48,335 bases of DNA from Streptomyces sp. H39-S7 (GTDB lineage Bacteria; Actinomycetota; Actinomycetes; Streptomycetales; Streptomycetaceae), in contig NZ_JAPVLU010000057.1 in assembly GCF_027158205.1 (NCBI RefSeq), positions 1 to 48,335 of the forward strand, given 5' to 3'. A program made the position numbers and the translations under genes. The stretch's first letter is position 1. Each line of letters opens with the position of its first letter. Positions 8,054 through 16,024 of the stretch are shown here, one piece after another. The notes under the pieces are model-generated. The model made no database searches and was not told where the DNA came from. It was given only the letters and a program-made list of their open reading frames with translations.

Positions 8054-9082
8054 ATGCGCGTTGGGACTTTTGTTCTCGCAGCTCAGTTTCCCGGTCAGGG
8101 TCAGGGGGAGGTGCTGCACCGGGCGGTGCGGTCGGCCGAGCTGGCCGAGTCCGCGGGGCTGGACGCCGTGTGGCTGGCGGAGCACCATTTCGTTCCCTAT
8201 GGAGTCTGCCCGTCCGCGGTGACGCTCGCGGCGTTTCTGCTGGGCCGTACCAGCACCATCGGGGTGGGCACGGCGGTCAGCGTGTTGCCGACCGCCCATC
8301 CAGTGGCTCTCGGCGAGCAGGCGGCCCTGCTGCACATAACCTCGGGCGGCCGCTTCACCCTCGGCGTCGGGCGAGGAGGCCCGTGGGTGGACCTGGAGGT
8401 CTTCGGCGGCGGCATCGAAGCCTTCGAGCAGGGCTTCCCGGAATCACTCGACCTGCTGACGCGCTGGCTGCGCGAACCCCGCGTCGGGGCGGACGGGCCC
8501 CGCTACTCGTTCCGCGAGGTGCCGGTCGTACCGCGCCCCGACGAGCTGGACGAGCCGGGCCCGCCGGTCATCGTCGCCTGCACCTCACCGAACTCCGTCC
8601 GGCTGGCCGCGGAACGCGGTCTGCCGATGCTGCTCGGGATGCACTGCGGCGACGAGGAGAAGGCCGGGATGGTCGAGCTCTGGCAGCTCACCGCGCGGGC
8701 CGCCGGGCTCTCCCCCGAGGTCATCGCGGCGGCCGGCGCCGAGCACGTGTCAGCGGGCGTCGTCCAGATCGCGGACAGCCGTGCGGACGCCGTGGAGGCG
8801 CTGGTGAAGTCGATGCCCGGCTGGCTGCAACGCGGCCTCGCGGCCCACCAGACCGTGGACGGCAGTGCACGCGCTATGCGAAACCCGCTCAGCTACACGG
8901 AGTTGCTCTGCGATCTCCACCCGGTGGGCACGGCACGGCTCTGCGCCGACCGGCTGGCGGCCACTTCCGAGCGGACGGGGATCACGCGCTTCGCCCTGCT
9001 GGTGGAAGGTTCGGGAGATCTGGCTGTCACCGAGGAGAACGTGGTGCGGCTGGGCAGCGACGTGCTCCCGCAATTGGCCTGA
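8054..9082 (+). CDS. Luciferase-like (LLM class) flavin-dependent oxidoreductase
   Basis: A 342-residue TIM-barrel protein of the bacterial luciferase superfamily, which uses FMNH2 or F420 to oxidise small organic substrates. Visible family features are the N-terminal strand VGTFVLAAQFPG, LAESAGLDAVWLAEHHF, the IGVGTAVSVLPTAHPVALGEQAA block, and SGGRFTLGVGRGGP, which lines the cofactor phosphate site. It has a very strong ribosome site (GGAGGGAG) before the ATG at 8054. It stands alone between a small zinc-binding-type protein and a conserved hypothetical, so there is no pathway context. Whether it uses FMN or F420 cannot be told from what is visible. Confidence 0.85.
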   Translation: MRVGTFVLAAQFPGQGQGEVLHRAVRSAELAESAGLDAVWLAEHHFVPYGVCPSAVTLAAFLLGRTSTIGVGTAVSVLPTAHPVALGEQAALLHITSGGRFTLGVGRGGPWVDLEVFGGGIEAFEQGFPESLDLLTRWLREPRVGADGPRYSFREVPVVPRPDELDEPGPPVIVACTSPNSVRLAAERGLPMLLGMHCGDEEKAGMVELWQLTARAAGLSPEVIAAAGAEHVSAGVVQIADSRADAVEALVKSMPGWLQRGLAAHQTVDGSARAMRNPLSYTELLCDLHPVGTARLCADRLAATSERTGITRFALLVEGSGDLAVTEENVVRLGSDVLPQLA

Positions 9083-9122
9083 ACTTGAGAGCGGGAGCAC
9101 GCGGACCGCTGTCACAAATGGA

Positions 9123-9515
9123 TCAGCAGTCCCTGAATTCCGGTGACTGGTTGAGCAGTTGGGAGCGCACGGAAGTAAACTTTCCGTAACTCCCGTCAAC
9201 GGCCGGGTCGAGCGGGAATACCGCTACCCGGTGGCAGTTCTGAAACGCGAGTCGGACCCCGAAATGACGCTGCAGGGCACCCCGTATCGCGTCACTCGCC
9301 AGAGCGCGCAAGAGCTGTCCGCGCGCCTGCTCGTCCGGCGGCGGCACCTGGTTGTCGGCGAAAGAACCCCCGTCAACCTTGAGTTGCGCCACCAGTGAAC
9401 TGATCATCTCCCATGCGTACGGCAGGGAGGTCCGGACGCAGTCGACGAATTCCTTCTCGTCGACCTCGCCTCGCTCGGCCTGTTCGAGGAGGGCCGGTGA
9501 GACGTCGAGCGACAT
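9123..9515 (-). CDS. Conserved actinobacterial protein of unknown function
   Basis: A 130-residue soluble protein starting MSLDVSPALLEQAERGEVDE, with DCVRTSLPYAWEMI in the middle and a C-terminal half containing RHFGVRLAFQNCHRVAVFP. I recognise it as a family that is highly conserved among streptomycetes but has no assigned role. The start at 9515 is chosen because AGAGGAG lies just upstream; longer in-frame starts add an Arg/Pro-rich stretch. It is convergent with the monooxygenase gene (40 bp apart) and divergent from nucS. Two conserved cysteines (Cys at about 26 and 100) are present. Confidence 0.75.
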   Translation of the reverse strand: MSLDVSPALLEQAERGEVDEKEFVDCVRTSLPYAWEMISSLVAQLKVDGGSFADNQVPPPDEQARGQLLRALASDAIRGALQRHFGVRLAFQNCHRVAVFPLDPAVDGSYGKFTSVRSQLLNQSPEFRDC

Positions 9516-9725
9516 GGGTACTCCTCTCGTGACCCCGCGATGTGCGGAGCCAGACGGACATGGACCGGAAACCGTCCGAGCTTCTCCCGCACGACGGCTT
9601 CCACATACAACGGTAGGCGGCGGGGTCCTGAGGCACCAGGAGGTAGCGCGCACAACCGGCCAATTTTCAACAGTGGCCCTGACCCGTCTGTTGAGGGCGA
9701 ATCGCGCGCGGGGTGGGGTGTCGAG

Positions 9726-9731
9726 TAGCGT
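9726..9731 (+). promoter_or_regulatory. Candidate -10 element of a leaderless nucS transcript
   Basis: TAGCGT lies 8 bp before the nucS ATG, which has no Shine-Dalgarno. No clear -35 is seen at 16-19 bp; a TTGAGG at 9691 is too far away. Confidence 0.3.
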
Positions 9732-9739
9732 TGCGCACC

Positions 9740-10402
9740 ATGCGCCTCGTCATTGCCCGCTGCTCCGTGGACTACGCGGGCAAGCTCTCCGCCCACCTCC
9801 CGTCGGCGACCCGTTTGCTCCTTGTCAAAGCCGACGGTTCGGTCTCCATCCACGCCGACGACCGCGCCTACAAGCCACTCAACTGGATGTCCCCGCCGTG
9901 CACCCTCAAGGTGGGCGACGACGGCGTCTGGACCGTGGTGAACAAGGCCGGTGAGCAGCTGATCATCACCATCGAGGAGGTCCTCCACGACTCCTCGCAC
10001 GAACTCGGGATCGACCCCGGCCTCATCAAGGACGGCGTCGAGGCCCACCTCCAGGAACTGCTCGCGGACCGCATGGAAGTACTGGGCGTGGGATGGACCC
10101 TGATCCGGCGCGAGTACATGACGGCGATCGGCCCGGTCGACATCCTCTGCCGGGACGCCGAAGGCGGGACGGTCGCGGTGGAACTCAAGCGGCGGGGAGA
10201 CATCGACGGCGTCGAGCAGCTCACCCGCTACCTCGAACTCCTGAACCGCGACCCGCACCTCGCCCCGGTGAAGGGCGTCTTCGCCGCCCAGGAGATCAAG
10301 CCCCAGGCCCGCGTCCTGGCCACCGATCGCGGCATCGGCTGCGTCGTCCTCGACTACGACGCGATGCGCGGCATCGAGGACGACAAACTCCGCCTGTTCT
10401 GA
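9740..10402 (+). CDS. nucS: NucS/EndoMS mismatch-specific endonuclease
   Basis: NucS replaces MutS/MutL in most actinobacteria: it cuts both strands at G-T, G-G and T-T mismatches and lowers transition mutation rates (family knowledge). The 220 residues show the N-terminal DNA-binding domain (1-110) and the nuclease domain with GPVDILC (D134), VAVELK (E148, K150) and GVEQLTRY (Q160), the PD-(D/E)XK-like active site. The C-terminus DDKLRLF matches the sliding-clamp contact of NucS. The start at ATG 9740 gives the conserved MRLVIARCSVDYAGKL N-terminus. Full length with all catalytic residues present. A hairpin terminator lies between it and the convergent gene. Confidence 0.95.
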   Translation: MRLVIARCSVDYAGKLSAHLPSATRLLLVKADGSVSIHADDRAYKPLNWMSPPCTLKVGDDGVWTVVNKAGEQLIITIEEVLHDSSHELGIDPGLIKDGVEAHLQELLADRMEVLGVGWTLIRREYMTAIGPVDILCRDAEGGTVAVELKRRGDIDGVEQLTRYLELLNRDPHLAPVKGVFAAQEIKPQARVLATDRGIGCVVLDYDAMRGIEDDKLRLF

Positions 10403-10448
10403 TCGCAGCCCATTCCGCTCCCGAGCGGATCACGCTAGGCGCGTTACG

Positions 10449-10479
10449 CCCCGGCCCGCGGATTACCAGCGGGCCGGGG
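10449..10479. terminator. Bidirectional terminator between nucS and the P-loop gene
   Basis: CCCCGGCCCGC (10449-10459) pairs perfectly with GCGGGCCGGGG (10469-10479) around a 9-base loop, followed by TTT. It sits in the middle of the 94-bp gap between two convergent genes. Confidence 0.8.
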
Positions 10480-10496
10480 TTTGGCGTTGGTCGGCG

Positions 10497-12914
10497 CTAG
10501 CCGCCGGCGGGCGGGGTGATCGGCGGCGTGGTGGTCTCCGTGGGGGTCGCACTAGTTGACGTCGACGCGGACGGAGAGGTGGACGCTGTCGGGGAAGCGC
10601 TCGGAGAACCCGTCGGGCCACCGGTCGACGTCGACGGGGGCTTCGTGTGCCCCGTCGAAGGCGACGTCTGCGTGCCCGTGCCCGGTGCCGTCGAGGATCC
10701 GCCCGGCTTGCCGGACTTCGCGGGTACCCCGCCCGGGGTCGTCGCCGCGCCCGACGTCGGGGTGCCCGGCTTCGTGGACGTGGTGCCGTCCGTCGTCTGC
10801 TGGTCGGCGGGGAGGCCCGCGTTCTGGTCGTCCGGCTGGGCGGACTCGACCGGCTTCACGTTGTTCGGCACGTTGCGGTTCTCGCTGCCGCCACCACCCG
10901 AGCCGAGCGTGACGACCGTGCCGATGACCGCCGCCAGCGCGGCGGCCGCGCCCGCGGCGAGGATGTTGCGGCGGGGATTGGCGAGGGCCGCCCGTACGGT
11001 GCGGCGGGCCGCCGGTGCGCCGCCCGCGGCGAGTCGCTTGCTGATGACGGTGACGGGCGGGTCGTAGGTGTCGCGGGGAGCGGCGGAAGCCGCGAGGTGC
11101 GAATCCGGGCCCGCGCCGGGTATCTCCAGGCCGGCGACGGCCGGTACCAGCGCCGCGGAGCCGCTGGAGCGATCGTTGACGAGCGCGAGGGTCCGTCGGC
11201 CCACCAGGGTGCCCTGGCGGTCGGCGAGCGCCCCGCGCAGGGCTATGGACGCTTCCAGTTCGGCCCGCGCCCGGTCGAGGCCGCCGGTGCAGAGCGCGAG
11301 GACGCCCAGCTCGTGATGGAAGTACGCCTCTTCGGCCACTTCGCCGGCCAGCCGGGCCGATTCCTGCCCGATCCGCAGCGCCCGCTCCCAGGCGCTCCAG
11401 TGCAGCGCGCCGGCGAACGCGGGGGCTGCCGTGCGGGCGAGCAGGACGGCGTTGCTGGGGTGCCCGGCGTCGCGGCACGCGGCCATGGCGGCCAGGATCG
11501 CTTCGGCCTCGGAGGCGGCCCGCTCGGGGGCGACCGAGGCATGGCCCGCCCACCAGGTGTAGTGCTGTGCCGCGGCGAGTGCGCGGGCGGTGTCCTCGGT
11601 CTCGGTGGCGAGTCCTGCGGACAGTTGCTGACGCACCCCGGCGGCGAGCCGGTAGTGCGAGGCGACGGGGACGGCGAGGCCGCAGGCGGCTATCTCGCCG
11701 AGTGCGGCGTCACCGTGGGTGTCGCCGACGAGCGCGGGAAGGTGCGAGGGGTGCGGGCATTCGCCGTCGAGCGCGACGGCGAAGTCCAGCGCCTGCTGGG
11801 CCGCCTCGCTGAGCCGGGACGCGAGCAGTTCGGCGGGCGCGGCGCTCTCGGCGAGCGACGGCAGCGGTACGCGGTTGGCGGGCTCGGCGTCGAACGGTCC
11901 GCCGGTCTCGGGGTCCGACGTCCAGACGGAGTCGTCCCACTCCTTACCGGCCTCGATCGGGTTGCGCAGGACATCGCGCTGCCGCAGCAGCGCACCGGCC
12001 TGGAAGAAGCGCAGCGGCAGGCCCTCGGATTCGAACCACAGGTCAGCTGCCCAGGCGGCTTCCTCCTCGTCGAGCGGGCGCTTCACTACGTGCTCCAGCA
12101 GGGCCAGGCACGCGACGCGGGTGAGGCCGGGCAGGAAGACCTCCTCGATCTGCGAGTCGGAGGCCGGGGCCGCGACGTCGGGCGTCGCGGTGATCAGGAA
12201 GGCGCACTCCGGCACGGCGTTCAGCAGCTCTTCGAGCGCGGCGCCGCCGAATTCCAGGTCGTCCAGGACGACGATCGCGCCGACGTCGCTCAGCAGCTCC
12301 AGGAGGCGCGGGCGGTCGGGGCGGTACCCGTCGGCTTCGTAGACGAGGGAGAAGAGGTCCTGCAGCAGGTCGGCGGAGGTGCGGCGGTAGCCGGACAGCC
12401 GCAGTATCCCGTCGGGCGCGAGGTCGGCGCAGGCTTCGGCGACGACGTCGAGCAGCGAGCTGCGGCCGGCGCCGGACGGGCCGGTGACGCGCACCGAGCG
12501 GCCGCGGGCGAGCAGCCGGATGAGTCGCTCCCGCTCCTCGTCGCGCTCCAGCAGGGGCAGCTCGGGCGCATGCGGGCCCGGGGGCAGGGGCGGGCGGCGG
12601 GCCTCGGTCTGCCGCTGCCGGTCCTGCGCGCTGCGGAGTACGGGTGAGCGCCGCTCCTCCGGCGGGCACTGTGCGACTTCGCTGCCGTCCACCGGGTTGA
12701 CGGTGAGCAGGAAGTCGCCCGCGACCACTTGGACGACCCGGGCGGGGCCCGGGCGTCCCGTGTCCCCTTCGGGCCACAGGGTCTCCCCGCCGAAGACGGG
12801 GGCAGGCTCGCGCGGCGGGCGCGGTATCCGCGCCAGCGCCATGGTGTCGTCGGCGGCAACCGGCTCGGGCACCGGTGCCGCGAGATCGTCTGGTCGACCG
12901 GAGTGTGGGTCCAT
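10497..12914 (-). CDS. P-loop NTPase with helical C-domain, one membrane segment and Ser/Thr/Pro tail
   Basis: A large 805-residue protein, conserved in streptomycetes as an ATP-binding protein but not characterised as far as I know. In order: a Pro-rich N-terminus (1-115); an AAA/NACHT-like NTPase with Walker A GPSGAGRSS (145-153) and a Walker B-like IVVLDDLE (about 214-221); an Ala-rich helical region resembling TPRs (about 360-580); one hydrophobic segment (about 650-670, NILAAGAAAALAAVIGTVVT); and a tail of about 130 residues made almost wholly of Ser, Thr, Pro and Gly. A single membrane segment would put the tail outside the cell and the NTPase inside. The start at ATG 12914 is preferred because upstream sequence codes for Arg-rich residues. 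The architecture recalls STAND signalling ATPases; function unknown. Confidence 0.85.
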   Translation of the reverse strand: MDPHSGRPDDLAAPVPEPVAADDTMALARIPRPPREPAPVFGGETLWPEGDTGRPGPARVVQVVAGDFLLTVNPVDGSEVAQCPPEERRSPVLRSAQDRQRQTEARRPPLPPGPHAPELPLLERDEERERLIRLLARGRSVRVTGPSGAGRSSLLDVVAEACADLAPDGILRLSGYRRTSADLLQDLFSLVYEADGYRPDRPRLLELLSDVGAIVVLDDLEFGGAALEELLNAVPECAFLITATPDVAAPASDSQIEEVFLPGLTRVACLALLEHVVKRPLDEEEAAWAADLWFESEGLPLRFFQAGALLRQRDVLRNPIEAGKEWDDSVWTSDPETGGPFDAEPANRVPLPSLAESAAPAELLASRLSEAAQQALDFAVALDGECPHPSHLPALVGDTHGDAALGEIAACGLAVPVASHYRLAAGVRQQLSAGLATETEDTARALAAAQHYTWWAGHASVAPERAASEAEAILAAMAACRDAGHPSNAVLLARTAAPAFAGALHWSAWERALRIGQESARLAGEVAEEAYFHHELGVLALCTGGLDRARAELEASIALRGALADRQGTLVGRRTLALVNDRSSGSAALVPAVAGLEIPGAGPDSHLAASAAPRDTYDPPVTVISKRLAAGGAPAARRTVRAALANPRRNILAAGAAAALAAVIGTVVTLGSGGGGSENRNVPNNVKPVESAQPDDQNAGLPADQQTTDGTTSTKPGTPTSGAATTPGGVPAKSGKPGGSSTAPGTGTQTSPSTGHTKPPSTSTGGPTGSPSASPTASTSPSASTSTSATPTETTTPPITPPAGG

Positions 12915-13085
12915 CGTTTCCGCCCCCCATATGCGTCGCGTACGGGGTCGTGTCGGACCACCGTACGTCCGCTCGTCGGACCGGCCCGGTTCCCCTCCTC
13001 GACCCACCGTGTAGCGGGCCGGAAACCGAACTCTAAAGCCCCGGACAGTATTGCCGAAGGGCAGGGGCGCTGTGCCGCCCTTACA

Positions 13086-13385
13086 TCACCTTTCAGCCTC
13101 GATCGCCAGGATTCGATGCAGTCGTGTGGCTACGAGCAGCCGCTGCATCTGTGGCGGGACGCCCCGCAGCACGAGCCGACGGTTGACCCGGCCCGCTCTT
13201 CGGTGCGCTCCCATGATCACGCCCAGTCCCGCGGCGTCCCACGAATCCAATGCTGTCAGGTCCAGCACAAGATCGCCGCAACCGGAGTCCACGGCGGTGT
13301 GCAGGACGGTACGGGCGTCCGCCGCACTGCGGACGTCGAGACGGCCTCCGACGACCAGCTCGGCATGGTCGCCCTGGATATGCAT
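13086..13385 (-). CDS. STAS-domain anti-sigma-factor antagonist-like protein
   Basis: A 99-residue single STAS domain. The strands GDHAELVVGGRLDVRSAADA and DLVLDLTALDSWDAAGLGVIMG align with SpoIIAA-type antagonists, which bind an anti-sigma kinase and are switched off by phosphorylation of a serine in the D-S-S-G-L motif. Here the motif reads D-A-A-G-L, so the normal phospho-acceptor is alanine. A serine lies four residues upstream of the normal acceptor position (DSWDAAG). GGGAG precedes the ATG at 13385. No anti-sigma kinase or sigma gene is adjacent; the neighbours are the large P-loop protein and an acyl-CoA dehydrogenase-type gene. It could act as a constitutively active antagonist. Confidence 0.85.
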   Translation of the reverse strand: MHIQGDHAELVVGGRLDVRSAADARTVLHTAVDSGCGDLVLDLTALDSWDAAGLGVIMGAHRRAGRVNRRLVLRGVPPQMQRLLVATRLHRILAIEAER

Positions 13386-13491
13386 ATATCGCTCCCGGTG
13401 GAGTGATGGCGTGATGGATTCCGCGATGGCTCACCACAACTGACGGTTCGTCGCATACAAACGTTGCCGTCCGTGAGGGAACCGCTACCGA

Positions 13492-13511
13492 ATTCACTCC
13501 TGGGAGTGAAT
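13492..13511 (-). terminator. Short hairpin after the 3-hydroxyacyl-CoA dehydrogenase gene
   Basis: ATTCACTC (13492-13499) and GAGTGAAT (13504-13511) form an 8-bp perfect stem with a 4-base loop, 4 bp past the stop of the gene at 13516. It could instead be an operator upstream of the STAS gene, about 105 bp away. Confidence 0.45.
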
Positions 13512-13515
13512 CGGG

Positions 13516-14364
13516 TTAGTACGTGTAGAAGCCCTGTCCGCTCTTCCGGCCCAGGTCGCCGGCGTCGACCATGCGGCGCATGATCTCGGGGGCGGCGAAC
13601 TTCTCGTCCTGCGACTCGGCGTAGATGTTGCCGGTGGCGTGCAGCAGGATGTCGACCCCGGTCAGGTCCGCGGTGGTCAGCGGGCCCATCGCGTGGCCGA
13701 AGCCGAGCTTGCAGGCGATGTCGATGTCCTCGGCCGATGCGACCCCGGACTCGTAGAGCTTGGCCGCCTCGACGACGAGCGCCGAGATCAGCCGGGTGGT
13801 GACGAAGCCGGCCACGTCGCGGTTGACGACGATACAGGTCTTGCCGATCTCCTCGGCGAAGGCCTTGGCCGCGGCCAGCGTCTCGTCACTGGTCTTGTAG
13901 CCGCGCACGAGTTCGCACAGCTGCATCATCGGGACCGGCGAGAAGAAGTGGGTGCCGACGACGCGCTCCGGACGCTCCGTGACCGCCGCGATCTTGGTGA
14001 TCGGGATGGCGGAGGTGTTGGAGGCGAGGATGGCGTCCTGGCGGGCGATCTTGTCGAGCGCCCGGAAGATCTCCTGCTTGACCTCGATCCTCTCGAACAC
14101 CGCCTCGACGACGATGTCGGCGTCGGCGACGGCTTCCAGCTCGGTGGTGGCGGTGATCCGGGCGAGCGCCGCCTCGGCGTCCTCCGCGGTCATCCTGCCC
14201 TTGGCGACGAACTTTCCGTACGAGGCCTGGATGCCGCCGAGACCGCGGGCGAGCGCCTCGTCCGTGACGTCACGCAGCACCACGTCGTAACCGGCTGCCG
14301 CCGATACCTGGGCGATGCCGGAGCCCATGAGACCGGCTCCGATGACGGCGAGCTTCTTCGCCAC
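13516..14364 (-). CDS. 3-hydroxybutyryl-CoA dehydrogenase
   Basis: An NAD(P)-dependent enzyme that interconverts 3-hydroxyacyl-CoA and acetoacyl-CoA in short-chain fatty acid or butyryl-CoA metabolism. It has 282 residues, the usual length for the single-function family. It shows the Rossmann motif GAGLMGSGIA near the N-terminus, the VVEAVFE strand, SNTSAIPI, and VGTHFFSPVPMMQLCE with the catalytic His. The C-terminal dimerisation domain contains RDVAGFVTTRLI, GFGHAMGPL and ends RKSGQGFYTY. I start at the GTG at 14364 because AAAGGTG precedes it; a GTG at 14373 would have no room for a ribosome site. It lies 80 bp downstream of the TetR gene on the same strand and may be co-transcribed with it. 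Confidence 0.93.
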   Translation of the reverse strand: MAKKLAVIGAGLMGSGIAQVSAAAGYDVVLRDVTDEALARGLGGIQASYGKFVAKGRMTAEDAEAALARITATTELEAVADADIVVEAVFERIEVKQEIFRALDKIARQDAILASNTSAIPITKIAAVTERPERVVGTHFFSPVPMMQLCELVRGYKTSDETLAAAKAFAEEIGKTCIVVNRDVAGFVTTRLISALVVEAAKLYESGVASAEDIDIACKLGFGHAMGPLTTADLTGVDILLHATGNIYAESQDEKFAAPEIMRRMVDAGDLGRKSGQGFYTY

Positions 14365-14444
14365 GACACACACCTTTACGTTCGGGGATTCTGGCCGGAC
14401 CTTAACGCCCGCTCACACCCCGGCGCAGTAGGAAGAGAGGCGGG

Positions 14445-15146
14445 TCACTCTGTGTCTTTCGTCGCATAGTTGAGGATCTCGTCGCTCAGCAGGGCTTCCA
14501 TGACGTCCAGTTTGACCAGGACCACCCGCGAGACCTCGTTGGGTTCGCCGTCGCCGGCCATCGCGCGGCCGATGGAGCGCATCACCGTGTTCTGCAGCCA
14601 GGCGATCTGACCGGCGACCAGTTCGGGCATCAGATCGTCCTGGTCCGCACCGGTTTCCCGCTCCAGGGTGCGCGCCAGGTCGTCCTGCGCCAGGTTCTGC
14701 ATCCGCCAGATCTTGGCCATCAGCGCGGGCGAGGAGTGACAGATCCGCATGAAGCCGGCGTAACCGGGGATCAGGCCCAGCGACGGCGAGACCATGACGA
14801 GTTCGTCGCGCAGGGTGCGGACCACGGCTCCCACCGCGGACTCGCCGGGCCGCCGGCCGCGCACGATGCCGGAGAGCCGTTGGACGACCTCGTCGTGCCG
14901 GTCGAAGAAGAGGTCGGCCTTGTCCGGGAAGTAGTTGTAGACGGTGTTGACCGACACGTCGGCCGCGTCGGCGATCTCGGCGATCGTCACCTCGTCGAAG
15001 CCGCGCTCGAGGAAGAGCCCGGTGGCCACGTCGGAGATGTACTGCCGGGTCTGCCGCTTCTTGCGCTCCCGCAGCCCCTCGGCACGCTCGTCGACCCGCT
15101 GCCCCTCGGCCCGCCGCTCCCCGGCCCGCGCTGTCCCGTCGTCCAT
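14445..15146 (-). CDS. TetR-family transcriptional regulator
   Basis: A 233-residue regulator. After a charged N-terminal extension (1-28) comes the TetR HTH (about 30-80): TRQYISDVATGLFLERGF, EVTIAEIADAADVSVNTVYNYF, then PDKADLFF. The C-terminal ligand domain is all helical and lacks recognisable family residues. It is divergent from the ABC exporter operon at 15226, with 79 bp between, the classic arrangement for a drug-responsive repressor of an exporter. The TAGAAT box 6 bp before the ATG suggests a leaderless message. Confidence 0.9.
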   Translation of the reverse strand: MDDGTARAGERRAEGQRVDERAEGLRERKKRQTRQYISDVATGLFLERGFDEVTIAEIADAADVSVNTVYNYFPDKADLFFDRHDEVVQRLSGIVRGRRPGESAVGAVVRTLRDELVMVSPSLGLIPGYAGFMRICHSSPALMAKIWRMQNLAQDDLARTLERETGADQDDLMPELVAGQIAWLQNTVMRSIGRAMAGDGEPNEVSRVVLVKLDVMEALLSDEILNYATKDTE

Positions 15147-15152
15147 AACCGC

Positions 15153-15197
15153 ATTCTAGCTTCGATGGTGACTCATCAATTTTGGTGTCATTGCAAT
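15153..15197. promoter_or_regulatory. Divergent control region of the tetR and drrAB-like genes
   Basis: The spacer is AT-rich against the GC-rich surroundings. On the minus strand TTGATG (15179-15174) and TAGAAT (15158-15153) are separated by 15 bp, and TAGAAT is 6 bp from the tetR ATG. On the plus strand TTGCAA starts at 15191. The palindrome ATTGCAAT (15190-15197) and the related GGTGACTCATCAA and GGTGTCATTGCAA blocks are candidate half-sites for the regulator. The operator is inferred, not recognised. Confidence 0.35.
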
Positions 15198-15225
15198 TTT
15201 TCCATCACTCTGGTTTTCTGGCCGC

Positions 15226-16011
15226 ATGCCGACCCCGATCATCAGGACCGCCGGGCTCGCCCGGACCTTCCAGACCAAGCGCGGACCCGTCGAGGCCGTC
15301 CGCGGCATCGATCTCACCGTCGAACGCGGCGAGATCATCGGCTTCCTCGGGCCCAACGGCGCGGGCAAGACCACCACCCTGCGGATGCTGACCACGCTGC
15401 TGGCACCCACCGGCGGCAGCGCCACGGTCGCCGGACGCGACCTCGTGGCCGACCCCCGCGGAGTGCGGGCGCGGATCGGCTACGTCGCCCAGTCCGGCGG
15501 CGTCGACCCGGCGGTCTCGGTCCGCGAGGAGCTCGTCACCCAGGGCCGGATGTACCGGCTGGCCAAGGACGAGGCCGCCACCCGCGCCATCGAGCTCGCC
15601 GGCCGACTCGGCCTCGACGGGCTGCTCGACCGCAAGTGCGCCGCCCTGTCCGGCGGCCAGCGCCGCCGGCTGGACCTCGCCATGGGCCTCACCCACCGGC
15701 CCGAGATCCTCTTCCTCGACGAACCGACCACCGGACTCGACCCGGGCAGCCGCGCCGACCTGTGGGACCTGGTGCGCGCACTGCGCGCCGAGCAGGGCAC
15801 GACCGTCTTCCTCACCACCCACTACCTCGACGAGGCGGACGCCCTCGCCGACCGGTTGGTGGTCGTCGACCACGGGCGGGTCGTCGCCGAGGGAACGCCA
15901 CAGGCCCTCAAGGCCGAGCACGCGGGCTCGCCGGCCGCCACGCTCCAGGACGCGTTCCTCGCCATCACCGGGCGCAGCGCGCCGCAGGACACCACACCCG
16001 TCGCCGTCTGA
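15226..16011 (+). CDS. DrrA-like ABC exporter ATPase
   Basis: The ATP-binding subunit of a daunorubicin-resistance-type exporter, 261 residues. Walker A is GPNGAGKTTT, the signature is the canonical LSGGQRRRLDLAMGL, Walker B is ILFLDEPTTGLDP, and the H-loop is TTHYLDEADALADR, all typical of the DrrA/NodI branch. The shortened C-terminus ends LQDAFLAITGRSA. It is therefore a different lineage from the two ATPases at 3440 and 5353, which have SLGMGQ signatures. The permease follows 13 bp later. Regulation by the divergent TetR protein is likely. Substrate unknown, probably an amphipathic toxic compound. Confidence 0.92.
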   Translation: MPTPIIRTAGLARTFQTKRGPVEAVRGIDLTVERGEIIGFLGPNGAGKTTTLRMLTTLLAPTGGSATVAGRDLVADPRGVRARIGYVAQSGGVDPAVSVREELVTQGRMYRLAKDEAATRAIELAGRLGLDGLLDRKCAALSGGQRRRLDLAMGLTHRPEILFLDEPTTGLDPGSRADLWDLVRALRAEQGTTVFLTTHYLDEADALADRLVVVDHGRVVAEGTPQALKAEHAGSPAATLQDAFLAITGRSAPQDTTPVAV

Positions 16012-16024
16012 TCCGGAGCCCGCC

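Noticed and set aside
10647..12647. Open frame of 666 codons on the plus strand inside the P-loop gene
   Set aside because: Arg/Gly-rich shadow of the minus-strand gene, which has Walker motifs and normal third-position GC.
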